Below, piece by piece: positions 9,711 through 20,200 of a stretch of DNA of 64,000 nucleotides. The DNA is from Strigamia acuminata (Eukaryota; Arthropoda; Chilopoda; Geophilomorpha; Linotaeniidae). The first letter of the stretch is position 1, and each line of letters begins with the position of its first letter. A model generated the notes under the pieces. That model saw only the letters and a program-made list of their open reading frames with translations. It did not search any database and had not been told where the DNA came from. The position numbers and the translations under genes are program-made. The stretch spans positions 53,825,369 to 53,889,368 of the forward strand of contig OX442314.1 of NCBI GenBank assembly GCA_949358305.1, given 5' to 3'.

Positions 9711-10921
9711 AACTTTGTTCAAATCCAGTGAGATCTGAGTTGGCTTCACATACAACTTTCCGTGTTTAATCAATTTTGCTAAGTAGTTACTTGTATATCC
9801 ACCAATTGCGCTTGGAAATGCTATTGGATGCAACACCATCCTTCCTACAGTCGCTTTCCTTACTTGAAAATCGCCTCCTTGGCGTAACAGTGGATAAAGC
9901 GTGAAAATAGCGTCTGCAAAATCTCTATTGTTGTCATTGAAAGGCATAATCAGCCGTTTCTCGCCCAATCCCGCATTCCTTAATTCCATTATTTTCTCCT
10001 CGTCAGCAACGTTGAAAAAAATAGTAGTCTAAAAATTAAACTGCTTTAATTAGTATTAAAGTCAAAACTCTTTATAACAAATCGCAAGGAACCCGAAAAA
10101 TCGTTATAACGAGACTTCGTTATACCGAAATTTTTTAACCTACGGTGTTCTATGGCAACTGCTGCTATTTTTGCGGAAAATAAATGTTGTTTAAAATGTT
10201 CCCATACATGTGGATAGGGCAAATGGAGCATTTTGACACCAAAATTTTTGCATTCTGAGGATTTTTTTGGTCTGCAATTTCCGCAATTTTGCGGAACATC
10301 CGCAATGGGTGTCTTGCAAATATAATGTTCATTTTTTGGACCAAAACTTCATCTTTTGGACCAAAAATTTCATCTTTTGGACCAAAAATTTCATCTTTTG
10401 GACCAAAAATTTCATCTTTTGGACCAAAAATTTCATCTTTTGGACCAAAAATTTCATCTTTTGGACCAAAAATTTCATCCTTTGGACCAAAAATTTCATC
10501 TTTTGGACCAAAAATTTCATCTTTTGGACCAAAAATTTCATCTTTTGGACCAAAAATTACATCTTTTAGACCATAATTTCATTTTTTGGACCAAACATTC
10601 ATCTTTGGGACTAAAAATTTCATTTTTTGGACCAAAAATAGCAGCTTTATCTATGGCCAGCCATTTTTAGGTATTCGTTATACCTATAATTTGTTTTATC
10701 TATGATTCGTTATATCGCGATTCGTTATAAAGAGTTTCGACTGTAGTGCCAAAAAAAATTAAAATCCAGTCTTGCACAAATTATTGTACTTGATCCCGAG
10801 ATGAGAAGCAAAAAACGCGCCTGTCGAACATTAAGGATTCCTTGGCATTGCGTTTACGTCCTCTTTTCTTTGGTTCGAGTACGCCTGGGCATTCCATAGC
10901 ATCATCATCACGTTCAGTCAT
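9711..10921 (-). CDS. Exons 1 and 2 of HECT-associated gene family, locus B
   Basis: Exon 1 (10790-10921, 44 codons) starts MTERDDDAMECPG, followed by a basic stretch (PKKRGRKR). Exon 2 (9711-10028, exactly 318 nt, phase 0 at both ends) encodes a 106-residue domain with LGEKRLIMPFNDN, DFADAIFTLYPLLRQGGDF, GGYTSNYLAKLI and KLYVKP. It recalls the N-terminal region of G2E3-like HECT proteins expanded in fish and corals. That is memory of the family, not a search. Identical-length exon 2 copies lie at 47269-47586 and 54013-54330. The 760-bp intron 1 carries a pogo-like element (10059-10743), whereas introns 1 of loci D and E are about 70 bp. The role is unknown, presumably an accessory or substrate-binding domain. 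Confidence 0.6.
10059..10743. mobile_element. pogo-like inverted-repeat element in intron 1, with embedded minisatellite
   Basis: A 685-bp element. Left end AAGTCAAAACTCTTTATAAC and right end (reversed) CAGTCGAAACTCTTTATAAC are imperfect inverted repeats of the kind found in pogo/Tigger-like MITEs. The target is TA: 10057-10058 and 10744-10745. Loci D and E give natural empty sites (TTAGTATTAGTGCC at about 47607; TTAGTATAAGTG at about 54352), which fix the boundaries to the base. There is no transposase. Half of the element is the 21-bp array. Confidence 0.8.
10330..10640. repeat. 21-bp minisatellite (GGACCAAAAATTTCATCTTTT)
   Basis: About eleven nearly perfect 21-bp units, then three or four degraded ones. 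Because 21 is a multiple of three and the unit lacks stops, the array is open in several frames on both strands, giving heptapeptide-repeat frames that I do not regard as genes. The unit is one base longer than those at 1-194 and 1430-1560. Confidence 0.9.
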
Positions 10922-11209
10922 CTCGATATATACAGAAATAAATTAAATTTAAATTTTATGTCATTCACTTTTCGGGTATGTGTCCGCGAAAAAAATTAAA
11001 TAAGAAATTCTTTTTAGCGGCCATTCGTGTGAGAAAATTCACGTAAGCGCCACAATTGAATGTGAGTGAGTAAACAAACTTGTTCATCAATGGACACGAC
11101 AGAGATCCATGGGTTGATTTAAACACATTCGCATTAAATAATGAAAGGAACTCTGTCGCACTCGCACCGATCAACCATCGGCGGGCGCAAAAATATCGGC
11201 ATTGGAAAT
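10744..11209 (-). repeat. Duplicated block, copy B, left half
   Basis: Matches 1747-2212, including exon 1 and its upstream region. It is interrupted at 11209 by the BEL/Pao element and resumes at 17068. Confidence 0.85.
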
Positions 11210-11503
11210 TGTAAAAACTGCCGTTTTAAATGTATAAATTGGAGGTGGCGCCATGTTTGGTCACCAGGGGTCACTTCTGTGGACCCGTTTTGTAAAACGG
11301 GTTGTTCTATTTTATTGTATTAAGGGGGGAACGATTGATATTTGCATATCCTGTTCAGAATAAAAATTAGTGTTCAATGTAACTTTGTTGCGTACGCGTG
11401 TTTCTTCTTGAATCCAAAACCATCAGTTTAAATCCATTTACATCCAACTTTAAAAACTCGTACAAACTGTTCCAACTACAAATTCGAAATGCTAGTCGCA
11501 ATA
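11210..11503 (+). repeat. 5' LTR of the BEL/Pao element
   Basis: Starts TGTAAAAACTGCC, ends GCTAGTCGCAATA, 294 bp. It is preceded by target repeat GAAAT (11205-11209). It contains AGAATAAAAATT, a poly(A)-signal-like string, near 11350. The first ATG of the gag-pol frame (11489) lies inside the LTR. Confidence 0.92.
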
Positions 11504-11563
11504 TATGGTGCCGAAACCCGGGAACTAGTTAGTAAAAAAAAACCAGGAAAAAGTTTGAGTGTA

Positions 11564-14500
11564 ATGGCTGATTTAGAAAAAAACCGTCGACAAAGAGAAG
11601 CAGCGCGGACGAATATTCGCAACATCTTCAGCACGTTGAAAAACGAGTTGAAGCAGGATCCGGTCAACGAAGTGAAGTTATTGTGCATCCAGGCACAACT
11701 GCAGTCAAAGTGGCCGAAAATCGAAAAACTAGACATTCTTGTGGCCGACCAAATAACCAACATCGATGAAGTTGCAGAAGACACGATGGCGGCCGAAGAA
11801 TTCCAAGACGAGCTGCTTGCTGCCAAGATAACCCTCGAAGCCGCGCTGAAGGAGATCGCATCTGTAAAAACGCAAGTACAAAATCCAAATTTACCGATTA
11901 ATAATCCTCTCGTACCACCACCCAACCCGAATCAACAATGCGCGAGTATGAAACTACCCAAGCTGGAAGTAGTGAAGTTTCAAGGAACGCCCGAGACGTG
12001 GACACGATTCTGGGCAAACTTCCAGCTCAGTGTGCACAACAACACTTCGCTTCCCAAAACGGCGAAATTCGTTTACTTGCGGTCGATGGTCGAGGGATTG
12101 GCGGCCAACGCGATAAGTGGCTTGACGGTGACCGACGGAAATTACGACAGCGCGATCGATTTGCTGACCAATCGATTTGGTAAACCCGATTTAATTATCA
12201 ACGCACACATGCAAAAGTTTCTCGAAATGAAACCAGTGAAGAATGCGAACGATATTGTTGCTTTGCGTGAACTGTACGATTTTTGTGATTTACATATAAC
12301 CAGTTTGGAGAATTTAGGAGTAGATGCCTCGACATTTGGAGCGCTTTTGGGACCGATTTTGGCTCGTGCAACCCCTGACTCGATGCAACACGATTTTGCG
12401 AGGCCAAGAGGTGACACACCGTGGTCAATGAAAGATTTTTTGAGTTTTTTCAAGTTTGAAGTCACGATGCGCGAGAGAACCAAAGCGACAAACGATAGAA
12501 GCGATACGAACGAAAAGAAGGACACTCCAGCTGTCAAGAAACAAGAAGAGGTATACAAGAAGTTCACAAATAAATCTAATCCGAATGGTTCCGCTTCAGC
12601 ATTATCAGCGATTGTGTACAAGTGCACATTTTGCAACAAGACCGAGCATTCAAGTCCTGATTGCCCGCTTACCATCGAGGAACGAAAGGAAGCTTGCAAG
12701 AAAGCGAGGAGGTGCTACCGATGCCTCAAAGAAAACCACATCTCGAGAATGTGCAAATCAAAATTTAAATGCAAGAAGTGCGACCGCAACCATCACACAT
12801 ACATATGCGATACAGAGGTCGTGAAGGAACCGGAAATCACCAAAACATCAGCTGTCGCCAACCAGGAGGTTCAAGAGTCAACTTTAATGTTACAGATCCT
12901 CGTAGTAGAAGCTTGTGGGGCAACGAAAAAACGAAAAGTGCAGTGTTTTCTCGATGGCGGGTCGCAGAAGAGCTTTATCACCGAACGATTGTCGCGAGAA
13001 TTGGGTTTGGAGCAGATTGGAGAACAGAACATTGCATTGTTAACGTTTGGGGAGACTAAACCCACTATTACGAACAGAAAGCGTGTGAAATTTACCCTTA
13101 ACAATTGCTTTAACTCTAATTACAGTTTAGAACTCGAAGCAATGGAATCACCGTGGATTATGGAGTCGGTGAGGGGGAGAACTGATCCGAGAATCATACG
13201 CGAATTGGAAAAAAGAAATATTACTTTGGCCACCGATAAAAACATTCAATTTGATGATGGAATTTCAATTTTAATCGGTTGTGATAATTTTTGGAAGGTG
13301 ACAACTGGCCGACAAGAACGAATCGAAGAGAAGTTGATGGCAATCGAGACTGTATTCGGATGGACACTACATGGAGCCACGAAAGGAGCAGAGAAAACCG
13401 TGTCCACTCTGGTTAGAGTAAATAAGGTTGTAGTTACTGACCATTTAAATGAACTTCTAGAACGCTTTTGGAGTCTCGAGTCTGTCGGCATCAAGCACGA
13501 AACGGTGGAACAGGGCGTGGACGACTTAAACACGATGGAACAATTCGGCAAGAGTATCAAATGGGTGAACGATCACTACGAGGTCGGGTTACCATGGAAA
13601 CTCAACAGGAAAGAACTCGACGACAACCGCGAAGTAGCCAAAAAGCGATTTTGGAGCTTGGTGAATCGTTTTCGAAAAAACCCGAAGTTGTACCTGGAAT
13701 ATAAGAAGGTGATCGATGAACAACTGCTAACTGGTATTGTTGAGAAGGTTCCAAGCGTGAGTACATCAAATACGATTTATTATATTCCACATCGACCTGT
13801 GATTGACGAAACGCGCACGACTACAAAGCTGCGTATTGTTTATGACGCGTCTTCGCACGCGAAAGGGAGTTTTTCTCTCAACGACTGTCTCGCATCAGGG
13901 CCAAATATGTTACCTAAATTGACTAATGTGATTTTAAAATTTCGAACGGGCAAATACGGGACGATTGCGGACATTGAAAAGGCGTTTCACCGGATCCATC
14001 TGAAGGAGGACGAGCGTGATGTTACGCGTTTCTTCTGGCTGGAAGAAGACTGGAATGGCGAAGACTCTGTGGAGTTAATCGAATTGCGACAGACTCGAGT
14101 GCTCTTTGGCGCAAAACCAAGTCCGTTCCTGCTCAACGCCACGGTGAAGCAACACGTGGAAAAGCACGAAGAAGAGTTTCCAGACACCTGCGAACGTTTG
14201 AAGGAAGATTTGTATGTCGACGACTTTGTTAATAATACGAACACCACAGAAGAATCCGTCCGAGTTTATCGTGAAAGTACTGAAGTTATGAAGAGGGGTA
14301 ATATGAAATTGACAAAATGGCGATCGAGCGACCCCGAATTAAGAGAATTGATTATTCACGACGATCCGAAGTCAGAAGAACTGGTTTTAAAGAAAGAGGC
14401 CAAAGTGCTTGGTATAACTTGGGATACTGAAACCGATCAATTGGGTTTAGAAACTAACGATTTGTTAAGGGAATTGGAACTTGTTAAATTTACAAAAAGG

Positions 14501-16666
14501 TCGGTTATCAGGTTTACAGCAATGATCTTTGATCCGCTTGGATTTGCAAACCCATTTGTGGTCACTGCAAAGATTTATTTCCAACAATTGTGGAAATTAA
14601 ATTTGGGTTGGGATACAGAAATCCCAGAGAATGTGAGAAAAATCTGGTCGGACTGGTACATTCAAGTGCCAGAAATTAAATGTTTGTCTTTTCCAAGGCA
14701 ATTATTTAATTGGGGAGATGATTTAGAAGAGCGACAGATTCACATTTTCTGCGATGCGAGTCCTCGTGCGTATGGCGTGGTCGCCTACACTCGAGTGACA
14801 AATAAAGAAACAAAAACTATTAATTGTCAATTTGTCATTTCTAGATGTCGCGTGGCCCCATTGAAAGAACTAACACTGCCGAAATTGGAGTTAATGGGTG
14901 CCCTAATTGCAGCTCGCTTGGTGCCAACGTTACAGTCAACACTCGGATCTAGTCGCATTACATTATGGACCGATTCGAAAATTGTTTTGCATTGGTTGAG
15001 AGAAACCAAAAATAGACCGGTTACATTTGTTTTCAACCGAGTGAAAGAGATCGGCGAAACGACTGACAAGGATTGCTGGCGACATTGTCCTGGCAAAGAA
15101 AACCCAGCGGATCTGGTGACTCGTGGTGTAACAATGCAAGAACTAACTAATAATGTTTTTTGGCAAGAGGGACCTGAGTGGTTGAGTAAAGACGAATCCG
15201 AGTGGCCAGTCGAGAGCGATATTGCGGTGGAAATGGACAAAAACGAAGAAATAATTGTGAATGCTGTGAACAAGAAAGTCCAAGTGATTGACTGCACGAG
15301 ATTTAGTCGGTGGACAAGACTGAAAAGAGCAACGGCATGGGTATTTCGATTTATTACGAATTTGAGAACTAATGATAAAATTAAAGGCGAGCTGACTGGA
15401 AACGAGATAATTAAAGGCGAGCAGTACTGGATTGGACATTTGCAAGAATTGAATTTTGCTCAAGAGTTAAAGTGCCTACACGAGAAGAAAATGATTGAAA
15501 AATCATCGGTGCTTGCGCAAATGGCGCCAATCCTGGACGAAGACGGGTTAATGCGAGCTACACATCGATGGACACTGGCAGATGTCGAACGAGATGTGCG
15601 GGAACCATACGTCTTACCAAGTAATAATTATGTCACGAAATTAATAGTCAAGGATGAACACGAGCGTGCCATGCATGGAGGACTCACCGACACACTGTGC
15701 AACTTTCGAGAGAGATTTTGGATGACGCGAGCGAGGAAAACGATAAAAGCAGTATTGTGTCGATGCGTGCGCTGCCGGAAAATACAAGGGCGTTTGGCCA
15801 AGGAGCGATGGGGATTGTTGCCACTCGATCGAGTAACACCAAGTGCGCCGTTCGAAACGTGTGGTGTAGATTTTGCCGGTCCACTTTACTCCGATTGCGG
15901 TGAGAAACTTTATATTGCTTTATTTACATGCGCGGTCACGAGAGCCGTGCATCTTGAATTGTTATCGAATTTGTCTGCTGATCGTTTTGTGGATGCACTT
16001 AAAAGATTTATTGGGAGACGTGGAATTCCTGCTACGATTTATTCAGATAATGCGAAGACTTTTAAGAGAACGGATAAGGAATTACGTGTATTTTTTGAAA
16101 ATGTATTGCCAGAACAGCTTCAACGATTTTTGAGTTCAAGAAAAATAGTTTGGAAATTTATTGTTGAGATTGCGCCGTGGTGGGGTGGCTTCTGGGAGCG
16201 CATGGTGCGTTCCGTTAAGGCGGCATTAAAAAAAACAATTGGTCGTACCTCATTGAATTACGAGGGGCTGACGACTGTATTGATCGAGGTGGAAGCAGTG
16301 ATTAATTCGAGGCCGCTCACTTATGTTTACGACGGTCCCACAGAACAGCCACCTTTGACACCGGCACATTTTCTCGTGGGGAAACGATTAATTAGTTTAC
16401 CAGATGTTCCAACCACGGCAAATAAACCTGAAGTTCAAGCGAGTATCTTGCGTGTTTGGAAGCGACGACAACTAATTATTGATCATTTTTGGAGGAGATG
16501 GACGAAGGAATATTTGGTGGAGTTGCGCCAACAGAGAGGAAATTCAAGCGATACGAAATTTCGAGTCGGCGATCTTGTCCTAATCGAGGATCAGCATCAA
16601 CCAAGACTAACCTGGAAAATGGGAAGAATCACCGACGTGAAAGTCGGTCGCGATGGGTTAATATGA
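11564..16666 (+). CDS. BEL/Pao gag-pol polyprotein
   Basis: A single frame of about 1700 residues from ATG 11564, the first ATG after the primer-binding site (the open frame extends back to 11489). Rough residue positions counted from 11489. At 150-235 is the DUF1759-type gag region. At 380-440 are clustered CCHC/Cys-rich knuckles. At about 488 is the aspartic protease with DGGS. RT has YVDD at about 908, and RNase H carries CDAS at about 1088 and TDSK at about 1160. The integrase has an HHCC zinc part at 1390-1430 and D, D, E in VDFAGP, SDNAKT and FWERM (about 1460, 1518, 1568). A DUF5641-type tail (FRVGDLVLI) follows. The order PR-RT-RH-IN identifies the superfamily. The frame stops at TGA 16664-16666 just after RDGLI. 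The same frame then stays open for 44 codons with a tail like those usual in this family, so the stop looks like a late nonsense change. Confidence 0.92.
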   Translation: MADLEKNRRQREAARTNIRNIFSTLKNELKQDPVNEVKLLCIQAQLQSKWPKIEKLDILVADQITNIDEVAEDTMAAEEFQDELLAAKITLEAALKEIASVKTQVQNPNLPINNPLVPPPNPNQQCASMKLPKLEVVKFQGTPETWTRFWANFQLSVHNNTSLPKTAKFVYLRSMVEGLAANAISGLTVTDGNYDSAIDLLTNRFGKPDLIINAHMQKFLEMKPVKNANDIVALRELYDFCDLHITSLENLGVDASTFGALLGPILARATPDSMQHDFARPRGDTPWSMKDFLSFFKFEVTMRERTKATNDRSDTNEKKDTPAVKKQEEVYKKFTNKSNPNGSASALSAIVYKCTFCNKTEHSSPDCPLTIEERKEACKKARRCYRCLKENHISRMCKSKFKCKKCDRNHHTYICDTEVVKEPEITKTSAVANQEVQESTLMLQILVVEACGATKKRKVQCFLDGGSQKSFITERLSRELGLEQIGEQNIALLTFGETKPTITNRKRVKFTLNNCFNSNYSLELEAMESPWIMESVRGRTDPRIIRELEKRNITLATDKNIQFDDGISILIGCDNFWKVTTGRQERIEEKLMAIETVFGWTLHGATKGAEKTVSTLVRVNKVVVTDHLNELLERFWSLESVGIKHETVEQGVDDLNTMEQFGKSIKWVNDHYEVGLPWKLNRKELDDNREVAKKRFWSLVNRFRKNPKLYLEYKKVIDEQLLTGIVEKVPSVSTSNTIYYIPHRPVIDETRTTTKLRIVYDASSHAKGSFSLNDCLASGPNMLPKLTNVILKFRTGKYGTIADIEKAFHRIHLKEDERDVTRFFWLEEDWNGEDSVELIELRQTRVLFGAKPSPFLLNATVKQHVEKHEEEFPDTCERLKEDLYVDDFVNNTNTTEESVRVYRESTEVMKRGNMKLTKWRSSDPELRELIIHDDPKSEELVLKKEAKVLGITWDTETDQLGLETNDLLRELELVKFTKRSVIRFTAMIFDPLGFANPFVVTAKIYFQQLWKLNLGWDTEIPENVRKIWSDWYIQVPEIKCLSFPRQLFNWGDDLEERQIHIFCDASPRAYGVVAYTRVTNKETKTINCQFVISRCRVAPLKELTLPKLELMGALIAARLVPTLQSTLGSSRITLWTDSKIVLHWLRETKNRPVTFVFNRVKEIGETTDKDCWRHCPGKENPADLVTRGVTMQELTNNVFWQEGPEWLSKDESEWPVESDIAVEMDKNEEIIVNAVNKKVQVIDCTRFSRWTRLKRATAWVFRFITNLRTNDKIKGELTGNEIIKGEQYWIGHLQELNFAQELKCLHEKKMIEKSSVLAQMAPILDEDGLMRATHRWTLADVERDVREPYVLPSNNYVTKLIVKDEHERAMHGGLTDTLCNFRERFWMTRARKTIKAVLCRCVRCRKIQGRLAKERWGLLPLDRVTPSAPFETCGVDFAGPLYSDCGEKLYIALFTCAVTRAVHLELLSNLSADRFVDALKRFIGRRGIPATIYSDNAKTFKRTDKELRVFFENVLPEQLQRFLSSRKIVWKFIVEIAPWWGGFWERMVRSVKAALKKTIGRTSLNYEGLTTVLIEVEAVINSRPLTYVYDGPTEQPPLTPAHFLVGKRLISLPDVPTTANKPEVQASILRVWKRRQLIIDHFWRRWTKEYLVELRQQRGNSSDTKFRVGDLVLIEDQHQPRLTWKMGRITDVKVGRDGLI

Positions 16667-16773
16667 TCTTGTGAGTTGCAGCTTCCGAATCGCACAAAGC
16701 TTCGTCGTCCGATTCAACGACTGTGCAACTTAGAAGTCGAATTCGAGTTAGAACGTCCCCGGGAGGGGGGGAC

Positions 16774-17067
16774 TGTAAAAACTGCCGTTTTAAATGTATA
16801 AATTGGAGGTGGCGCCATGTTTGGTCACCAGGGGTCACTTCTGTGGACCCGTTTTGTAAAACGGGTTGTTCTATTTTATTGTATTAAGGGGGGAACGATT
16901 GATATTTGCATATCCTGTTCAGAATAAAAATTAGTGTTCAATGTAACTTTGTTGCGTACGCGTGTTTCTTCTTGAATCCAAAACCATCAGTTTAAATCCA
17001 TTTACATCCAACTTTAAAAACTCGTACAAACTGTTCCAACTACAAATTCGAATTGCTAGTCGCAATA
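16774..17067 (+). repeat. 3' LTR of the BEL/Pao element
   Basis: 294 bp, followed by target repeat GAAAT (17068-17072). It differs from the 5' LTR at one base that I can find. Confidence 0.92.
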
Positions 17068-17742
17068 GAAATCAACTGGCAAATTAACCAGGAAGTGAAT
17101 AACGGTAAACATCGAATCACGATAATAATAAAAACATCTAACGCCCCTTTATTTGACGAAATCGATCCATTTACGAAAATTTTCAAGACTTTAATATTTT
17201 CTTACCTTCCCAAACTCGCCAAAATCTTCGTTCCCCAAGCAATCTTGATCGCGCTCTAGTGGCGCTCTAGCACAAGGTTGTACGATGACGTCACATCCGT
17301 AAATCGAAATGGCGGAGCTATTGGTGGTCTGACGTCAGTGGACGCACATTCAAAGTGTAAAAATGCCCGTAAAAATGCCATAGTGTGCTTTAAACCGGCA
17401 AAATCATAAAGCAAGAATGTAAGATATATTGACCTTTTTTTTATTATAGATTGTTTCGTATGGATTGTTTAATATTGATTGTTACAAATTGATTTGTCAG
17501 TATCCAGTTGCAATGTAAACAAAAAAACCCAAAACACCAATAAAGTATTGTTTTTTGACACAAATAATAATAATACGGAATAATAATTACCCGGGTGACT
17601 TAAAATAATAATTTTATACAAAAAATCCACCACATTCGTTTACACAAACACACAATTGTTGTTTTACAGGCGAGTTTATACTTCTGACCGCTAGTAGTTG
17701 TATTAATGTAAAAATTATCAATTAACCAAGTCATAATTAAGG
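17068..17742 (-). repeat. Duplicated block, copy B, right half
   Basis: Continues copy A from about 2208 to 2782 with a few indels, including a 78-bp stretch near 17430-17510 absent from copy A. It ends at TCATAATTAAG like copy A, so the duplication border is at about 17742. Confidence 0.8.
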
Positions 17743-17959
17743 GGGTGGTGATCTCACTTTTATTTATTATTTTTGTGGAAATAAAAATCACCATTTAAAA
17801 GATAATTGTGTATATTTTATTTCACAATAGTCTGGTGTGATTGGGGGTGAGATTGAGGTAGCGGCCACTATTTAAAATAAGAGCCACACTCGATTAATAG
17901 CCGCGGCTGAAGGTGGCAGTTTTGAATAAGAGCTGCGGCTCTTACTTGGTAAAGTACGG

Positions 17960-18456
17960 TAGATTAGGAAAACGTTAAGCGCACTTTAAGAAAACGTTAA
18001 GGCTAATTTAAGAAAACATTAAGCCTAATTTAAGAAAATGTTAAGCCTGATTTAAGAAAACGTTAAGCCTAAATTAAGAAAACGTTAAGCCAAAATTTAA
18101 GAAAACGTTAAGCTTAATTTAAGAAAACGTTAAGCTTAATTTAATAAAACGTTAAGCCTAATTTAAGAAAACGTTAAGCCTAAGTTAAGAAAACGTTAAG
18201 CCTAATTTGAGAAAACGTTGAGCCTAATTTAAGAAAACGTTAAGCCTAATTTAAGAAAACGTTAAGCCTAATTTGAGAAAACGTTAAGCCTAATTTGAGA
18301 AAACATTAAGCCTAATTTAAGAAAACGTTAAGCCTAAATAAAAAAAACGTTAAGCCTAATATGAGAAAACGTTTAGCATAATTTAAGAAAACGTTAAGCC
18401 TAAATTAAGAAAACATTGAGCCTAATTTAAGATAACGTTAAGCCTAATTTGACAAA
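17960..18456. repeat. 22-bp satellite (AAGCCTAATTTAAGAAAACGTT), left part
   Basis: About 22 head-to-tail units of AAGCCTAATTTAAGAAAACGTT with point changes. It resumes at 19432 after a solo LTR. Reverse-complementary GAGCTGCGGCTC and GAGCCGCAGC strings lie just outside the whole array (about 17927 and 19665). Confidence 0.92.
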
Positions 18457-18461
18457 ACATT

Positions 18462-19431
18462 TGTGGTGATCTCAAAATATTCACCAACTTAGAAGATAAA
18501 TTAATTATGTCTTCTAATTAATTTGACTGTGGCACACGCGAAGTCAGATCATGTGACCGAGGGGAGAAATCCTTTCTAGGCACATATCACCTCAGGTTGT
18601 TTGGGGGTGAAAACGGCAATTGGCCGTTATGGTGCAATATTGGCATTATGGTGCAATAATCCTTTGTTGCACCAGTTTTAGCTAATTGCGTGCCGGGCTC
18701 GCGCCCTAGCTTCAATCGGGACTCTTGAAAATAATACACAACCCACAACATCACTGCGATTTTTGCTCCGACAATTCGTATTGACAGTGGATCGTGTTCT
18801 TCAAGTTTCACCAGCTTGCTTTGTAATAACGTACAAAGCCAGCAATCCAGCTTAAATTAGCCGACGCTAATTTCAGCTACAGAAGTAGAAGTTCCCGATC
18901 AAAGTGAACCATCGCTATCGTTGCCGCGCGAACGGCAGCCATCGCCATCGTTGCCGCGCGAACGGCAGCCATCGCCATCGTATCGAGACCGGACGCCTGT
19001 TGTCGTGAACCACCGCAATCGAGCCGTCGTACGTGCAGCAGAAGGACCCACGAGACCCATCGTCCAAGGACCATCGTTCGTGAGTCAAATAACGAAGATA
19101 TCCGTCTTCGTCCAACAACTTCGTGTTGTTAAGCGCCATTTTAGTGCTTTTAGCTTGCAACAGTCGTTGCAAGCCCTTCATTGTTTTCCCGCTCATTATT
19201 TCGCGACTTGTCGCTTTTATTCTCATAATTCTCATTATTAGTAATCATATTGTATCAAAGTGTAATAAAAAGTGTTCATTTGAATTGATAAAACTGTCTT
19301 TTTATTTCTCTCTCATAAATTAACCCTAGATAATTTTTAGGCCGCGATATAAGTCTTTTAAAGCATTCATTCACCTGCGGTTTCAGGCGTATTTATTAGT
19401 AATTCGCTTGATAAAAACCCGGATCGCAGCA
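18462..19431 (+). mobile_element. Solo LTR, probably Ty3/Gypsy
   Basis: A 970-bp sequence beginning TGTGGTGATCTC and ending CGGATCGCAGCA, flanked by CATT on both sides (18458-18461 and 19432-19435) and inserted in the middle of the 22-bp satellite. TG..CA ends and a 4-bp duplication fit Gypsy. The 3' LTR of the second Gypsy element also starts TGTGGTGATT. Inside are two and a half copies of GAACGGCAGCCATCGCCATCG (18905-18980) and a signal-like AATAAA near 19263. No internal part remains, so it is the product of LTR-LTR recombination. Confidence 0.8.
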
Positions 19432-19650
19432 CATTAAGCCTAATTTAAGAAAACGTTAAACCTAAATTAAGAAAACGTTAAGCCTAATTTGAGAAAACAT
19501 TAAGCCTAATTTAAGAAAACGTTAAGCCTAATTTGAGAAAACGTTAAGCCTAATTTAAGAAAACGTTAAGCATAATTTAAGAAAACGTTAAGCCTAATTT
19601 AAGAAAACGTTAAGCATAATTTAAGAAAATGTTAAACCTCGAATTGTAGC
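19432..19650. repeat. 22-bp satellite, right part
   Basis: About ten further units of the same 22-bp satellite continuing in register after the solo LTR, with the target CATT repeated at the junction. Confidence 0.92.
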
Positions 19651-20200
19651 AGCCCTCAAATAAGAGCCGCAGCCGAGAGAGGTGATTTGATATAAAAGCA
19701 TTTATAAAATCATTTAAATTTGTTTATATTTTTTAAACAAGTCCAAATGTAAAATTTAACACGTAAAATTTAAATAATACAAAAAAATAAAAACAAGATG
19801 AATACAGATTTTGACGGTTTTTGTTTTAATTTCTCCATTTTTGAAGAAAAGAAAAGATTTTTACACAGCAATAGTGACATTTGTTTGGAATTAGAAGTTC
19901 AGAACCAGATCAAAATGGTCTGATTCTATTAGAACACAACTTCCGTGCTAAAAAATCACACAATCCGTCCCAGGAGCTTCGATTACCGTGTTTTATCAAT
20001 TACTGAATTACTATTGTGTTTCGATAAATAAAAGCCACCGATCTTCACCTAAGTGAATACAAGTTTCTTCATGTATGAGGGCTACAATGGACAATTGTTA
20101 AATTATTACAATGGTACACGATATCTTCCTGACCAAATGTGTCCATTCCTAGTCTTTTTTAATCATCGTTTTTCTCTGAATTTTTCCAATCTCAATCATA

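Larger units (their letters stand above)
11210..17067 (+). mobile_element. Complete BEL/Pao LTR retrotransposon
   Basis: A 5858-bp element with 294-bp LTRs (11210-11503 and 16774-17067), target duplication GAAAT at both sides, a primer-binding site TGGTGCCGAAACCCGGGA from 11506, a gag-pol gene, and a purine tract (GGGAGGGGGG) just before the 3' LTR. It sits in the duplicated host block, which continues on both sides. Reading the LTRs side by side I find one difference (position 11489 A, 17054 T), so the insertion is recent. The gene has a TGA shortly before its expected end (16664-16666). Confidence 0.95.

Noticed and set aside
10267-10670. Open frames on both strands with heptapeptide repeats
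   Set aside because: Produced by a 21-bp tandem unit lacking stops; the frames appear in several phases and strands and have no start or context of a gene.
11489-11563. ATG at 11489 as the gag-pol start
   Set aside because: It lies inside the 5' LTR and reads through the primer-binding site; the ATG at 11564 is the first downstream of it.
17960-19650. Regular 22-bp repeats as a CRISPR-like array
   Set aside because: Units are head-to-tail with no spacers, and the region is eukaryotic; it is a satellite.
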